From contig NZ_CP108462.1 of NCBI RefSeq assembly GCF_036226365.1, forward strand, positions 9,284,501-9,348,500: 64,000 nucleotides of DNA, in the 5' to 3' direction. This document shows, one piece after another, positions 49,617 to 58,157 of the stretch; positions within the stretch are counted from its first letter, which is position 1, and each line of letters begins with the position of its first letter. The stretch comes from Streptomyces sp. NBC_01262 (GTDB lineage Bacteria > Actinomycetota > Actinomycetes > Streptomycetales > Streptomycetaceae). The notes under the pieces were generated by a model. It searched no databases. It was not told where the DNA came from and worked only from the letters and a program-made list of their open reading frames with translations. Made by a program: the position numbers and the translations under genes.

Positions 49617-50605
49617 CGCGCCAGCCTGCCCAGCAGATCCGTGATCAGGTCGGGGGTGAGCGTGAGATGTTCCACCTGGGGCAGGTTGCCGGCCAGTGCC
49701 ATCAGCGCGAGCGCGTGCAGCACCGCCGGATCCACCTGCTGGTGGGCGGCCAGCCGGTCCGCCTCGGCGGCCGCGTTCGCCGCGCCGAGGGTGCGTACGG
49801 CCTCGGCCTCGGCGGTGGCCAGGGTGGTACGGCGGCTTGCCTCGGACTCGGTCCGCACGGCGGCCGCGGTGGCCTGCTCCTCCGCCTCGCGGCGCGCGTT
49901 GGTGCCCTGCTGGGTGACCAACTGCTCCTCGCGCCGCGCGAGTTCGATCCTGCTGTCCAGCTCGTTCTCCGAGATCGCCCGCTCCCGCTCGACGGCCACC
50001 GCGCGCCGCTCGTACGTCGCCCGGTCCGCCTCCTGCTGGATCTGCTCACGTGCCGGGGTGCGCAGCGCCCGCTCCACCTCCGGCTCGGGCCGCAGCGCCA
50101 CCACGCGTACGGCGATGACCTCAAGTCCGGTCTCCGTCAGCCGCGGCTCGGCCGCCAGCGCCTCGGCGATCCGCCCCCGTACCGCCGCCACACCGTCGGT
50201 CAGCGCGTCGGCGAGGCTGGTGCGGGCGAGCAGTTGCAGGGCGTGCTGCTGGGCGTTCTCGGTGAGCAGTGTCCCGATCTGCTCCAGCGGCGCCGCCCGC
50301 CAGACCCCGGTGTCGGGGTCGATGCCGAAGTCCAGCCGGGTCGCCGCGGCCGCCGGGTCGGTGATCCGGAAGGTGACCGTGGCCTGCACGGTGACGTCCT
50401 GGAAGTCGGAGGTCCGGGCGTGGAAGAGCATCGCCAACTCCCGGTCGTCGACCGGCACTTCCGAGATCGCGGCGACGAGCGGCCGGAACCAGAAGGCCAG
50501 TCCGGCCCCGTCGTGGACCACGTTTCCGCGTCTGAGGTGGCGGATGTGCGAGGTCGGTGCCGCGCGCAGGTGTCGCAGCCCGAACCGCTTGCTGATGTCG
50601 GCCAT
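49613..50605 (-). CDS. SPFH/band 7 domain protein without membrane anchor
   Basis: 330 residues. The SPFH core (about 15-185) has HIRHLRRGNVVHDGAGLAFWFRPLVAAISEVPVDDRELAMLF and QDVTVQATVTFRITDP. A long alpha-helical Glu/Arg/Ala coiled coil (about 190-290, RALRTPAREQIQQEADRATYERRAVAVERERA) follows, like flotillins. There is no hydrophobic N-terminal segment, unlike classical stomatin/flotillin proteins. AAGGGGG precedes the ATG. Overlap with the NAD-kinase-like gene suggests a shared function, possibly a membrane-associated complex sensing cofactor state. Twin palindromes upstream indicate tight control. Confidence 0.88.
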   Translation of the reverse strand: MADISKRFGLRHLRAAPTSHIRHLRRGNVVHDGAGLAFWFRPLVAAISEVPVDDRELAMLFHARTSDFQDVTVQATVTFRITDPAAAATRLDFGIDPDTGVWRAAPLEQIGTLLTENAQQHALQLLARTSLADALTDGVAAVRGRIAEALAAEPRLTETGLEVIAVRVVALRPEPEVERALRTPAREQIQQEADRATYERRAVAVERERAISENELDSRIELARREEQLVTQQGTNARREAEEQATAAAVRTESEASRRTTLATAEAEAVRTLGAANAAAEADRLAAHQQVDPAVLHALALMALAGNLPQVEHLTLTPDLITDLLGRLAR

Positions 50606-50616
50606 GACGGCCCCCT

Positions 50617-50635
50617 TATCGTCAGTAAGACGATA
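50617..50635. promoter_or_regulatory. Operator palindrome 1 upstream of the SPFH gene
   Basis: TATCGTCAGTAAGACGATA: TATCGTC and GACGATA are perfect 7-bp inverted repeats around 5 nt. It lies 12 nt before the SPFH ATG and overlaps the likely -10 region on the minus strand. Confidence 0.78.
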
Positions 50636-50649
50636 GTAGGGATTATGGT

Positions 50650-50668
50650 TATCGTCAAGATGACAATA
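50650..50668. promoter_or_regulatory. Operator palindrome 2 upstream of the SPFH gene
   Basis: TATCGTCAAGATGACAATA is the same motif with one mismatch in the right arm. Its centre is 33 bp from that of palindrome 1, about three helical turns, which suits cooperative binding by one regulator. On the minus strand a TTGACG -35-like element lies inside it. Confidence 0.75.
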
Positions 50669-50825
50669 TCGACATGTCGGCGCGCTGGTGGGACGGAGTG
50701 GTGGATTCTAGGCCGTGGACGACGGCGGGTATGGATCTTTCGGGTTTTGGTCCTGTGCGCTGGTCCCCGGTAGTGGGCGGCGGTGGACAGAAGGCAGTGT
50801 GGGGTCCATGGGTGGAGCATTGACA

Positions 50826-51755
50826 ATGCGTGTGGTGGGTCAGGAAGTGGTCGGAGGTCCCGAGGTCCTGAAGGTGGTGGAAGTCGACCGCCCCGAGCCG
50901 GGCTACAGCCAGTTGCTGGTCCGGGTCCACGCGGCGGGCCTGAACCCGGCCGACTGCAAGCACCGGGCGCTGCGGCTGCTGGGCGACGCGCCGCACGTTC
51001 TGGGCTGGGATGTCTCCGGCGTCGTGGACGCGGTCGGCCGGGGCGTGACGCTGTTCCGGCCGGGTGACGAGGTGTTCGGGATGCTGCCGTATCCGTCCGG
51101 GGTGGGCTCGCACGGCGAGTACGTGACCGGGCCGACCCGCGCCTTCGCCCTCAAGCCGCGCTCGCTGGACCACATCCAGGCCGCGGCCCTGCCGCTGGCG
51201 GCGCTGACGGCCTGGCAGGCCCTGGTCGAAACCGCCGACATCCGTCCGGGCCAGCGGGTCCTGGTCCACGCCGCGGCCGGGGGCGTCGGTCATCTCGCCG
51301 TGCAGATCGCCAAGGCGCGGGGCGCGTACGTGGTGGGCACGGCCAGCGCCGCGAAGCACGACTTCCTGCGGGCGCTGGGCGCGGACGAGGTCATCGACTA
51401 CCGCACCACCGACTTCACCCAGGCGGTCGGCGGCATCGACGTCGTGCTCGACACCCTCGGCGGCGACACCTGCCGTCGTTCGCTGGGGGTTCTGCGCCGT
51501 GGCGGGATGGTGGTGTCGGTGCTGTCGCTGGATCAGCCCGACCTGACCGAGGCGGCCTGGCGGCGTGGGGTGCGGGTGGAGCGCATGCTCGTCGAGCACG
51601 ACCACGGCGGCATGAAGGCCATCGCGGACCTCGCCCGTACCGGCCGGCTGCGGGCCGCGATCGCCGGCGCCTTCTCCCTGGAGGACGCGGCGAAGGCGCA
51701 CGAACTGGGTGATTCACGCCGTACGACCGGCAAGCTGGTCCTGGTCATGCGCTGA
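50826..51755 (+). CDS. NADPH:quinone oxidoreductase-like MDR protein
   Basis: 309 residues of medium-chain dehydrogenases (zinc-free, quinone oxidoreductase group). GDEVFGMLPYPSGVGSHGEYVT, ALPLAALTAWQALVETADI and VLVHAAAGGVGHLAVQIAKARGAYVVGTAS (AAGGVG nucleotide loop) are diagnostic. ATG 50826 with GGAG nine nt upstream is chosen over in-frame starts 18 and 111 nt earlier. The gene is convergent with a TetR gene (6-nt gap). Reduces quinones or activated alkenes; the exact substrate is unknown. Confidence 0.9.
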   Translation: MRVVGQEVVGGPEVLKVVEVDRPEPGYSQLLVRVHAAGLNPADCKHRALRLLGDAPHVLGWDVSGVVDAVGRGVTLFRPGDEVFGMLPYPSGVGSHGEYVTGPTRAFALKPRSLDHIQAAALPLAALTAWQALVETADIRPGQRVLVHAAAGGVGHLAVQIAKARGAYVVGTASAAKHDFLRALGADEVIDYRTTDFTQAVGGIDVVLDTLGGDTCRRSLGVLRRGGMVVSVLSLDQPDLTEAAWRRGVRVERMLVEHDHGGMKAIADLARTGRLRAAIAGAFSLEDAAKAHELGDSRRTTGKLVLVMR

Positions 51756-51761
51756 GAGCCT

Positions 51762-52340
51762 CTAGTGCTGCGGTGCGGCCCGCAGTCCGTCGAGCAGGAT
51801 CGCCAGGGCGCGCCCCGGGTCCGCGCCCTTGTTCGCCGGGTGCCGCAGGGCGAGCAGTACGCCGCCCAGGACGGCCATGAGGTCGGTGGTGTCTATGTCG
51901 CCGCGGACCGTACCGGCGGCCTGGGCGCGGCCGAGGAGGTGGCCGACCTCGTGGCGCAGGTCGGCCGCCGTCGCCGCGACCGTGGTCCGGACCTCGATGC
52001 CGGCGCCGGCCAGGGCGTCGACGAGGTCGGACTTCGCGGCGGCGTCGGCGACGACACGGCCGAGGATGTCGAACAGCGCCGCTCCGGGGTCGTCGGCGTC
52101 GCCAAGGGCTCGGGCCTGGTCGACAAGGCTCCGCAGGCGCTCATGGACGACGGCCTCGAAGAGCGCCTCTTTGGTGGGGAAGTGACGGTAGAGGGTGCCC
52201 GCGCCCACCCCTGCCCGGCGCGCGATGTCATCCAGCGACACGGACAGTCCCTCGGCTGCGAACGCCTGCCTCGCGACCTGTAGTAGCCGGTCCCGGTTGC
52301 GGCGGGCGTCGGCGCGCAGCGGCCGGTTCTCCGCCTCCAT
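51762..52340 (-). CDS. TetR-family regulator
   Basis: 192 residues: ARRNRDRLLQVARQAFAAEGLSVSLDDIARRAGVGAGTLYRHFPTKEALF is the helix-turn-helix domain, followed by a helical C-terminal domain (GAALFDILGRVVADAAAKSDLVDALAGAG) of the TetR_C_33-like group. ATG 52340 with GGGAGA upstream. Divergent from an isochorismatase-fold gene (132-nt gap with 16-bp direct repeats), its probable target. Confidence 0.92.
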   Translation of the reverse strand: MEAENRPLRADARRNRDRLLQVARQAFAAEGLSVSLDDIARRAGVGAGTLYRHFPTKEALFEAVVHERLRSLVDQARALGDADDPGAALFDILGRVVADAAAKSDLVDALAGAGIEVRTTVAATAADLRHEVGHLLGRAQAAGTVRGDIDTTDLMAVLGGVLLALRHPANKGADPGRALAILLDGLRAAPQH

Positions 52341-52376
52341 CCGCGTCTCCCTTCTCGGCCCCGGCCCCAGGCTAAC

Positions 52377-52431
52377 CGGGGCGCTGTCTCCGATTATGCT
52401 AGCGTAAGCCGTAAGCGGGGCGGTGTCTCCG
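52377..52431. promoter_or_regulatory. Direct repeats CGGGGCGSTGTCTCCG in a divergent promoter region
   Basis: CGGGGCGCTGTCTCCG (52377-52392) and CGGGGCGGTGTCTCCG (52416-52431) differ at one base and are 39 bp apart, between the TetR gene and the isochorismatase-fold gene. Each copy is a loose palindrome (CGGGG...CTCCG). They are candidate sites for the TetR protein. Confidence 0.6.
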
Positions 52432-52472
52432 GTTGCCCTGGCTTCCTGTGACTCACTGGTTGAGGAGATCTG

Positions 52473-52991
52473 ATGACCCTGCCCGGTCAAGAGACAAAGA
52501 CCCGGACCGCTTTCCTCGCACTGGACTTCGCGACCTACATCGTCGAGAACTTCAGCCACGACGCCGCCGTCGCGGAGCACGCGTCGAAGGCCCTGGCGCA
52601 GGCTCGGGCCGCAGGGCTGCCCGTGTTCCATGTGGTCCACGAGGCGATGCTCGGTCAGATCCACCCGCTGCTCGCGCCCGTCGGCGATGAGCCGGTGCTC
52701 GGCAAGACCACCCTCAGTGCGTTCGCCAGCACGGACCTGCACGAGTCGCTGCAGACGGCCGGCGTCGGCCGGGTCCTCATCGCCGGTGTGGCCACCTCCG
52801 GGACGGTGCTGTCCACCGCCCGGTGGGCCTACGACGTCGGCTACGAGGTCGCCGTCTGCGCCGACGCCTGCGCGGACCCCGACGCGCAGGCCCATGCCGC
52901 GCTGGTGGAGGAGTCCGTCTTCCCCAAGAGCTGGCTGGGGCTCTGGCGCATCGCCCGCATCGTGCGGTCGACCGAGATAGGGGCTATGTAG
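52473..52991 (+). CDS. Isochorismatase-fold hydrolase lacking the catalytic Cys
   Basis: 172 residues. TAFLALDFATYIVENF carries the Asp, LGKTTLSAFASTDL the Lys, and AGVGRVLIAGVATSGTVLSTARWAYDVGYEVAVCADACADPD the alpha/beta core. In cysteine hydrolases the GVATxxCVxxTAR motif holds the nucleophile; here it reads ATSGTVLSTAR, with Gly instead of Cys. This resembles true isochorismatases or inactive relatives rather than nicotinamidases. Divergent from a TetR gene that probably regulates it. Preceded by GAGGAG. Confidence 0.85.
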   Translation: MTLPGQETKTRTAFLALDFATYIVENFSHDAAVAEHASKALAQARAAGLPVFHVVHEAMLGQIHPLLAPVGDEPVLGKTTLSAFASTDLHESLQTAGVGRVLIAGVATSGTVLSTARWAYDVGYEVAVCADACADPDAQAHAALVEESVFPKSWLGLWRIARIVRSTEIGAM

Positions 52992-53004
52992 AGCTCGCGG
53001 GACT

Positions 53005-53145
53005 GCCGTCGGGCCGGCCGTCCACGAGACGGTCGGGTGCCCGCGCCGCCGCTTCTACCGGATCACCACCTACGGCGCCGAACAGGCCCGCCACGCGCTC
53101 GCCCGCACCTACCGCTCCGGCAAGCGGCCGGGCCGGGGCCGGCCG
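53005..53145 (+). pseudogene. Possible remnant of a PadR-type regulator
   Basis: In the frame of codon 53050 the plus strand reads RRRFYRITTYGAEQARHALA followed by RTYRSG, which matches the wing and C-terminal helix of PadR regulators (GRRRRYYRxTxxG). There is no start codon or helix-turn-helix upstream, as the preceding gene ends at 52991. A short fragment left after deletion is the simplest reading; chance similarity is not excluded. Confidence 0.35.
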
Positions 53146-53147
53146 GG

Positions 53148-54841
53148 TCACAGGGCGCGGGCGGGTTCCGGGCGGTGGACGCCGCGCGGCCGGTAGCCGA
53201 GGGCGTCGGAGCGTCCGGTGAGGTCGGCGAGGAGCCAGATGACGGCCAGCCACATTTCGGTGCCCTGAAGCCCCGGTTCCCGGCCGGGGTCCCCGTCGCC
53301 GAGGCCGAAACCGAAGCCTCTGCCGTCCTGCCAGCGGGGCAGGACGGCGGCGAGCTGCCGTTCCGCCCAGGCCCGTACCTCGGGGGAGCGGTAGCCGCCG
53401 TCCCCGGTCCGCTGCGCGGTCTGCCGGGTGCAGAGCCACAAGGGTGGGCGACGTCCAGCACGTTGCAGGCGTTCTCCCGGCCCGCGCCGAAGTGGCGGAG
53501 GTCGCGGGCGTGGTCCAGGACGGCGTCCACGACCCGCTCGGGGTGCGGGACCGGCAGTCCGAACTGGGCGAAGGAGCCCCGCGTAAGCCGGTAGTAGCCG
53601 TTGACCACCTGGAGCCGCCCGGCGTGGCGGGAGGGGCTGCCCCACATCCCGGTCCACGGGTCGGCCCGGGTCAGCAGCCAGCCGAACAGCGCCTCCAGCG
53701 CACCCGGCCCGGCCCCGGGGCCCAGGTCCAGGTTCCAGTGGGCGGCCGTGGCCCAGGCGTCGATCCAGGCCCCGCTCTGCCACGCGCCGTCCCGCCACGG
53801 CAGCCCTTCCAACCGCGCGACGAGCTGCCCGGCGGTCATGTCCCGCACCCCGCGCACCGGGTGGGGGAATGACCTGCCCAGCAGGCCGAGGGCGTAGCCG
53901 ACGGACAGTACGTGATAGAGCCCGGAGCCCTCGCCGACGAAACCGTCGTCATCCATCCCGGGCACAGGCTCACCGAATTCCGGGACGAGCCCGGTCCGCG
54001 GGTCCTGGGCCGCGGCCAGCCGCTCGGCATGCTCGTCGGCGGCCAACTGCTCGGGTGCGCGGCCCAGCAGCAGGTCGGCGATCTCGACGGCGTCGCAGTG
54101 AGCCCGCACGGTCGGCGCCGCCCCGGGCCGGTCGACGTACCGATCGCCGTCCCAGCACCGGCCGATGATGTCAGCGGCCTGCGCACGGGCGGCGTCGGCG
54201 AACCGGGCCAAGGCGTCACCGCCGTGGTCCGTACGCGCCCCCGACAACCGCCCGCCGGCCGTGTCCCGCCGGTCGCGGACGGGCCGCGCCGGGTTCCCCA
54301 CGGCCACCGACCAGGCCGGCAGGTCCTTGGTCACGACCGCTCCCGCGCCGATCACGCAGTGGTCGCCGATGGTCACGCCGTCCACGACGACCACGTGCGA
54401 GCCGATCCACACATCGTCTCCCACGGTGATCCCGGCGCTGGTGTGCGGCTGCCGGAAGACCGGCAGATCGGGCGCCATGGAGTGGTTGAAGCCGAGCAGC
54501 GACGTGTGCGCGCCGATCCGGACACCGTCCCCGAGGACGACGCGGCCGCGCACCGTGGTGAACGGGTTCAGCGTGCAGTCGCCGCCGGTCCGCAGTTCAC
54601 CGGTGACATAGGCATGCGCCGCGATGTACGAGTCGTCCCCGAGCCGCAGAAGGTCCGCGAACACCGCCGCCGAGTCGGCGACGTAGCACCGCTCCCCGAT
54701 CTCCGCATCTCCGCCGAGCGCCCGCTGCCGTTCGCGCTGTGCCGCCCGCTGTTCGTCGGACGCCTCGTCGGCGAACAGCCACGGGCAGTGATCGAATTGC
54801 CGGGCCGACTGCTGGGCGAGTTGCTGCTGCGCGCGATCCAT
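53148..54841 (-). pseudogene. Hexapeptide-repeat acyltransferase fused to a helical domain, interrupted by a frameshift
   Basis: Read from ATG 54841, residues 1-215 form a left-handed beta-helix acyltransferase (EIGERCYVADSAAVFADLLRLGDDSYIAAHAYV, VGDDVWIGSHVVVVDGVTIGDHCVIGAGAVV). Then ~260 residues of an alpha-helical domain follow (AWQSGAWIDAWATAAHWNLDLG, WLLTRADPWTGMWGSPS, VNGYYRLTRGSFAQFG). At about 53442-53446 the frame breaks after NACNVLDVAHP; the expected continuation LWLCTRQTAQRTGDGGYRS is in another frame, ending at 53148. Adding one G to the G-run restores it. Either a true disruption or a sequencing error. Confidence 0.78.
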
Positions 54842-54954
54842 GCCCCAGGACACTAGGCCCTGTCCGGGCGATCATGCCCAGGTCGCCGCCCGCGCCCCGC
54901 TGGGCGACCATGGATCACGGGAGCGGTTCGGAGGCCGAGCACCGGGAGGCACCC

Positions 54955-56595
54955 GTGGCGAACACCCGAACGACCGATGTACTGATCGCGGGCGCCGGCC
55001 CGGTCGGACTGAGCGCGGCAGCCGAACTCCGCCGCCAAGGAGTGCGCTGCCGCATCGTCGACCGGCTGCCGGCCCGCCTCCCGTACGCCAAGGCGGTCGG
55101 CATCCAGCCGCGCACCCTGGAGCTCTGGGACCGCATGGGTCTGGCCCGCACCATGGTGGAGGCGGCCGTTCCGATGCGGGGCCAGCTGATCTACGTCAAC
55201 GGCGCGGAGGCGGCGCGGATCGAGTTCGCGCTGCCGCCCGAGGTGCCCTACGGATTCGCCGCGCTGCCGCAGTACGAGACCGAGCGCCTCCTGGAGGAGT
55301 ACGTCGCCGGCCTGGGCACCCCGGTCGAACGCGACACCGAGCTGCTGTCGTTCACCCAGGACGAGGACGGGGTCACCGCCCGGCTCGGCACCGCCTCCGG
55401 CGGCGCCGAGGAAGTCCGTGCCCGCTACCTGATCGGCTGCGACGGCGCGCACAGCACCGTCCGCAAGGGGCTGGGCCTCGACTTCGAGGGCGACGCCTTC
55501 CCCGAGGAGTACATGCTGGCGGACGTCCAGGCCGACTGGGACCTGCCGCACGGATACGGCGTACGCTCCATGCACCGCACCGAAGACGGCGCCACCGACG
55601 ACCTGCTGGTCTGCATCCCGCTGCCCGGCGGGGGCCGCTACCGCATGTCGATGCTGGTCCCGCCCGAACTCTCCGCCCAGCCGGCGGACCCGGCGGACCC
55701 GGCGGACCCGGAGCCCGCGCGGGGCGACGGCGTGGCGCACGGCCCGACGGGCGGCGGCGGACGCGTCCCGGCGCTGTCCCACATCCAGGCCGTCGTCGAC
55801 CGCCTGGCCCCCAGGCCGGCCACCGTCTCCGCGATGCGCTGGTCCTCCGTCTTCCGCATCAGCCACCGGATCGTGGACCGCTACGCCGAGGGCCGGGTCT
55901 TCGTCGCGGGCGACGCCGCCCACATCCACCCGCCCACCGGCGCCCAGGGCATGAACACCGGCATCCAGGACGCCTGCAACCTGGCCTGGAAACTCGCCCT
56001 GGTCGTCCGCGGCGAGGCCGGGCCCGCCCTGCTCGCCAGCTACGACGCCGAACGTCGCCCGGTCGGCGAGGAGGTCGTCGGCCGGACCGTCCGGCACGCC
56101 ACCCACGGCATCGAGGCCGACCCCGACGACCCGCTCACCGTGATGCTCCGCGAAGCCCAACTCCTCGTCGGCTACCGGGACGGCCCCCTGACCGGCCCCC
56201 CGTACGGACCCGCCGACGCCCCCCAGCCCGGCGACCGGGCCCCCGACTGCTCCGGCCTCACCGCCCCCATCGCCGCCTACCCGCTGCGCCTGCTCGACAT
56301 CCTGCGCGGCCGTACGGGACACGTACTGCTCCTGTACGCGGCTGACCTCGCCGAAGCGGCAGCCATCGACGCCGGCCCCCAGACACAGGTCATCACCGTC
56401 CTCGCCCGCGAAGCCGCCCCCGCCGCCCCCGTCGGCCCCGGATACCGTGACGCCGCCGGCGAGTTCGCCCGCCTCTACCGCCCCGACGGCCCGACCGGCT
56501 TCCTCGTCCGCCCCGACGGCCAGCTCGGCGCCCGCTTCCCACTCGACGGCACCGCCGCGGCCCTGTCCGCCTACCGCGCGGCCCTGTCCGCCTGA
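54955..56595 (+). CDS. FAD-dependent aromatic monooxygenase (PHBH/RebC-like)
   Basis: 546 residues. N-terminal GAGPVGLSAAAELRRQG binds FAD; LIGCDGAHSTVRKGLGL is the DG motif and VFVAGDAAHIHPPTGAQGMNTGIQDACNLAWKLALVV the GD motif. The C-terminal thioredoxin-like domain (about 445-540) is present. It hydroxylates an aromatic or polyketide substrate using NAD(P)H and O2. GTG 54955 has GGGAGG five nt upstream. A Pro/Asp-rich insertion (PADPADPADPEPARG) is unusual. An alpha/beta hydrolase gene follows 27 nt later, suggesting a two-step aromatic degradation or tailoring pair. Confidence 0.92.
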   Translation: MANTRTTDVLIAGAGPVGLSAAAELRRQGVRCRIVDRLPARLPYAKAVGIQPRTLELWDRMGLARTMVEAAVPMRGQLIYVNGAEAARIEFALPPEVPYGFAALPQYETERLLEEYVAGLGTPVERDTELLSFTQDEDGVTARLGTASGGAEEVRARYLIGCDGAHSTVRKGLGLDFEGDAFPEEYMLADVQADWDLPHGYGVRSMHRTEDGATDDLLVCIPLPGGGRYRMSMLVPPELSAQPADPADPADPEPARGDGVAHGPTGGGGRVPALSHIQAVVDRLAPRPATVSAMRWSSVFRISHRIVDRYAEGRVFVAGDAAHIHPPTGAQGMNTGIQDACNLAWKLALVVRGEAGPALLASYDAERRPVGEEVVGRTVRHATHGIEADPDDPLTVMLREAQLLVGYRDGPLTGPPYGPADAPQPGDRAPDCSGLTAPIAAYPLRLLDILRGRTGHVLLLYAADLAEAAAIDAGPQTQVITVLAREAAPAAPVGPGYRDAAGEFARLYRPDGPTGFLVRPDGQLGARFPLDGTAAALSAYRAALSA

Positions 56596-56622
56596 CCGCC
56601 TGAAGCCGATCAGAGGTGAACC

Positions 56623-57402
56623 ATGACGTCGCAGGTCACGCCGCACGACGTACAGGGCTCCGGTCCGCAGCGAGTCCTCCTGCTCCACCACTGGTTCGCG
56701 GACCGGTCGAGCTTCCACGAGATGCGCGCTCACCTCGACGGCGACGCGTACAGCTACGCGTTCCTGGACTGCCGCGGGTACGGCGCGGCGATCGACGCCG
56801 ACGGTGACTTCACCATGGAAGAAATCGCCCGCGATGCCCTGGCCGTGGCCGACCACCTGGGCTGGGAGACCTTCTCCGTCATCGGCCACTCCATGGGCGG
56901 CATGGCGGCCCAGCTCATGCTGCTGAACGCCCCCTCGCGTATCCGCTCGCTCATCGGCGTCTCCCCGATCCCGGCCTCCGGCCTCCCGCTCGAAGGCGAG
57001 ACCTGGGAGCTGTTCGCGGGGGCCGAGCGCAATCCCGCCAACCGTAAGGCGATCATCGACAACACCACTGGCGGACGCCACGACGACGCATGGCTGGACG
57101 CCATGGTCACCCGCTCGCTGGCCCAGTCCTCCGCCCACGCCTTCCGCGCCTACCTCGACTCCTGGTCACGTACCGACTTCCACGACCGGGTCCAGGGCAA
57201 CCCCGCCCGCGTGTTCCTCATCGCCGGTGCCCACGACCCCGTACTGGGAACCGAGGCCCTGGAGGCCACGTGGCTGCGCTGGTACCCGAACGCCGAGCTG
57301 GACGTGCTCAAAGACGCGGGCCACTTCGCACCCGAAGAGGCCCCGGAGGCCCTCACCTCGGCCGTTCAGTCGGCCCTTGCCGCAGGATCGTCAAGCGCCT
57401 GA
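56623..57402 (+). CDS. Alpha/beta hydrolase
   Basis: 259 residues. VLLLHHWFADRSSF gives the oxyanion loop, SVIGHSMGGMAAQLML the nucleophile elbow (Ser in GHSMGG), LIAGAHDPV the acid and DAGHFAPEEAPE the catalytic His. AGAGGTG lies before the ATG. It follows the flavin monooxygenase by 27 nt and is probably co-transcribed. The substrate may be the ring-opened or lactone product of the monooxygenase; this is inferred from position. Confidence 0.9.
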   Translation: MTSQVTPHDVQGSGPQRVLLLHHWFADRSSFHEMRAHLDGDAYSYAFLDCRGYGAAIDADGDFTMEEIARDALAVADHLGWETFSVIGHSMGGMAAQLMLLNAPSRIRSLIGVSPIPASGLPLEGETWELFAGAERNPANRKAIIDNTTGGRHDDAWLDAMVTRSLAQSSAHAFRAYLDSWSRTDFHDRVQGNPARVFLIAGAHDPVLGTEALEATWLRWYPNAELDVLKDAGHFAPEEAPEALTSAVQSALAAGSSSA

Positions 57403-57429
57403 AAGACGCCGAACCTGGCCCGTTTTCCG

Positions 57430-57849
57430 TCAGGGCTGCGGCGACTCGTCGTCGGCGACGAGTTCGATCTCGAATCCGTCTACGTTTTCGAGGTAAGCCG
57501 CATAGTGCTGCTCACCGCCGGCGTAAGGGTGCCGGTCACCGAACAGCAGGTACCAGCCGTGGTGTGCTGCTTCGACGGTCAGCGCGTCGACGGTGGCCCT
57601 GTCCTCGATGTGGAAGGCCAGATGGTTCAGCCCGGGGCGGCATCGCTCATGCCGGTCCGAGATCAGAGCTCGCGACTGCTCGAAGACCAGGTAGCTCGGC
57701 CCGAGTCGCCAGCTGCGTCCGCTGTCCCAGCTCTGGAACAACGTGTATCCCAGCGTCTCCAGCAGCCAGCCGAGCGACGTGATGGCGGTGTCGAGGTTGG
57801 GGACCCAGATCTCGACGTGATGCAGCGTCCCGCTGATCGGCCGTTTCAC
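57430..57849 (-). CDS. VOC-superfamily protein
   Basis: 139 residues. GTLHHVEIWVPNLDTAITSLGWLLETLGYTLFQSW at the N-terminus and GLNHLAFHIEDRATVDALTVEAAHHGWYLLFGDRHPYAGGEQHYAAYLENVDGFEIELV at the C-terminus form the two half-domains. His near the start, His in HLAFHI and Glu in GFEIELV sit at metal-ligand positions, so an active metalloenzyme (glyoxalase or extradiol type) is possible. Convergent with the hydrolase gene. Confidence 0.85.
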   Translation of the reverse strand: MKRPISGTLHHVEIWVPNLDTAITSLGWLLETLGYTLFQSWDSGRSWRLGPSYLVFEQSRALISDRHERCRPGLNHLAFHIEDRATVDALTVEAAHHGWYLLFGDRHPYAGGEQHYAAYLENVDGFEIELVADDESPQP

Positions 57850-58157
57850 GCCGCCGCCGTCTCGGGCTGATCGAGGAACCGACCGCGCTCGAAGCCGACT
57901 CCGCCCCGGACTGCGTCATCGTTCACTCCGGTGAGCACGGGCGTGCCTTCCCGACCGACAATCGCAACGTCGGCCTACTCGGTGACCATCGAGGATCAAT
58001 CGGGAAGGTACGCCTTCCGCGTGCCCTCATGGGCTGATCCACAGTACTGAGCATTGCTCCACCCCATCGCGCGCTACCTCGGACGTCCTGAAGCAGCCGG
58101 ACGCATCGGTGAAGCACTCGCAGCACCATGATCCGTACACCGATCCCGGAGCGCTGG
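57850..58157. other. Gene-free interval, no feature recognised
   Basis: 308 nt between two minus-strand genes. Short open stretches occur, for example a plus-strand run including VIVHSGEHGRAFPTDN, but without start or ribosome binding site. It could hold decayed genes and the promoter of the VOC gene. I see no repeat or RNA structure in it. Confidence 0.5.

Noticed and set aside
52986..53196. A complete PadR regulator gene in the gap after the isochorismatase-fold gene
   Set aside because: Only the C-terminal wing-like segment is present, with no start or helix-turn-helix; recorded as a possible remnant.
57850..58157. Plus-strand open stretch with VIVHSGEHGRAFPTDN
   Set aside because: It has no start codon, no ribosome binding site and no recognisable family; kept only as gene-free interval.
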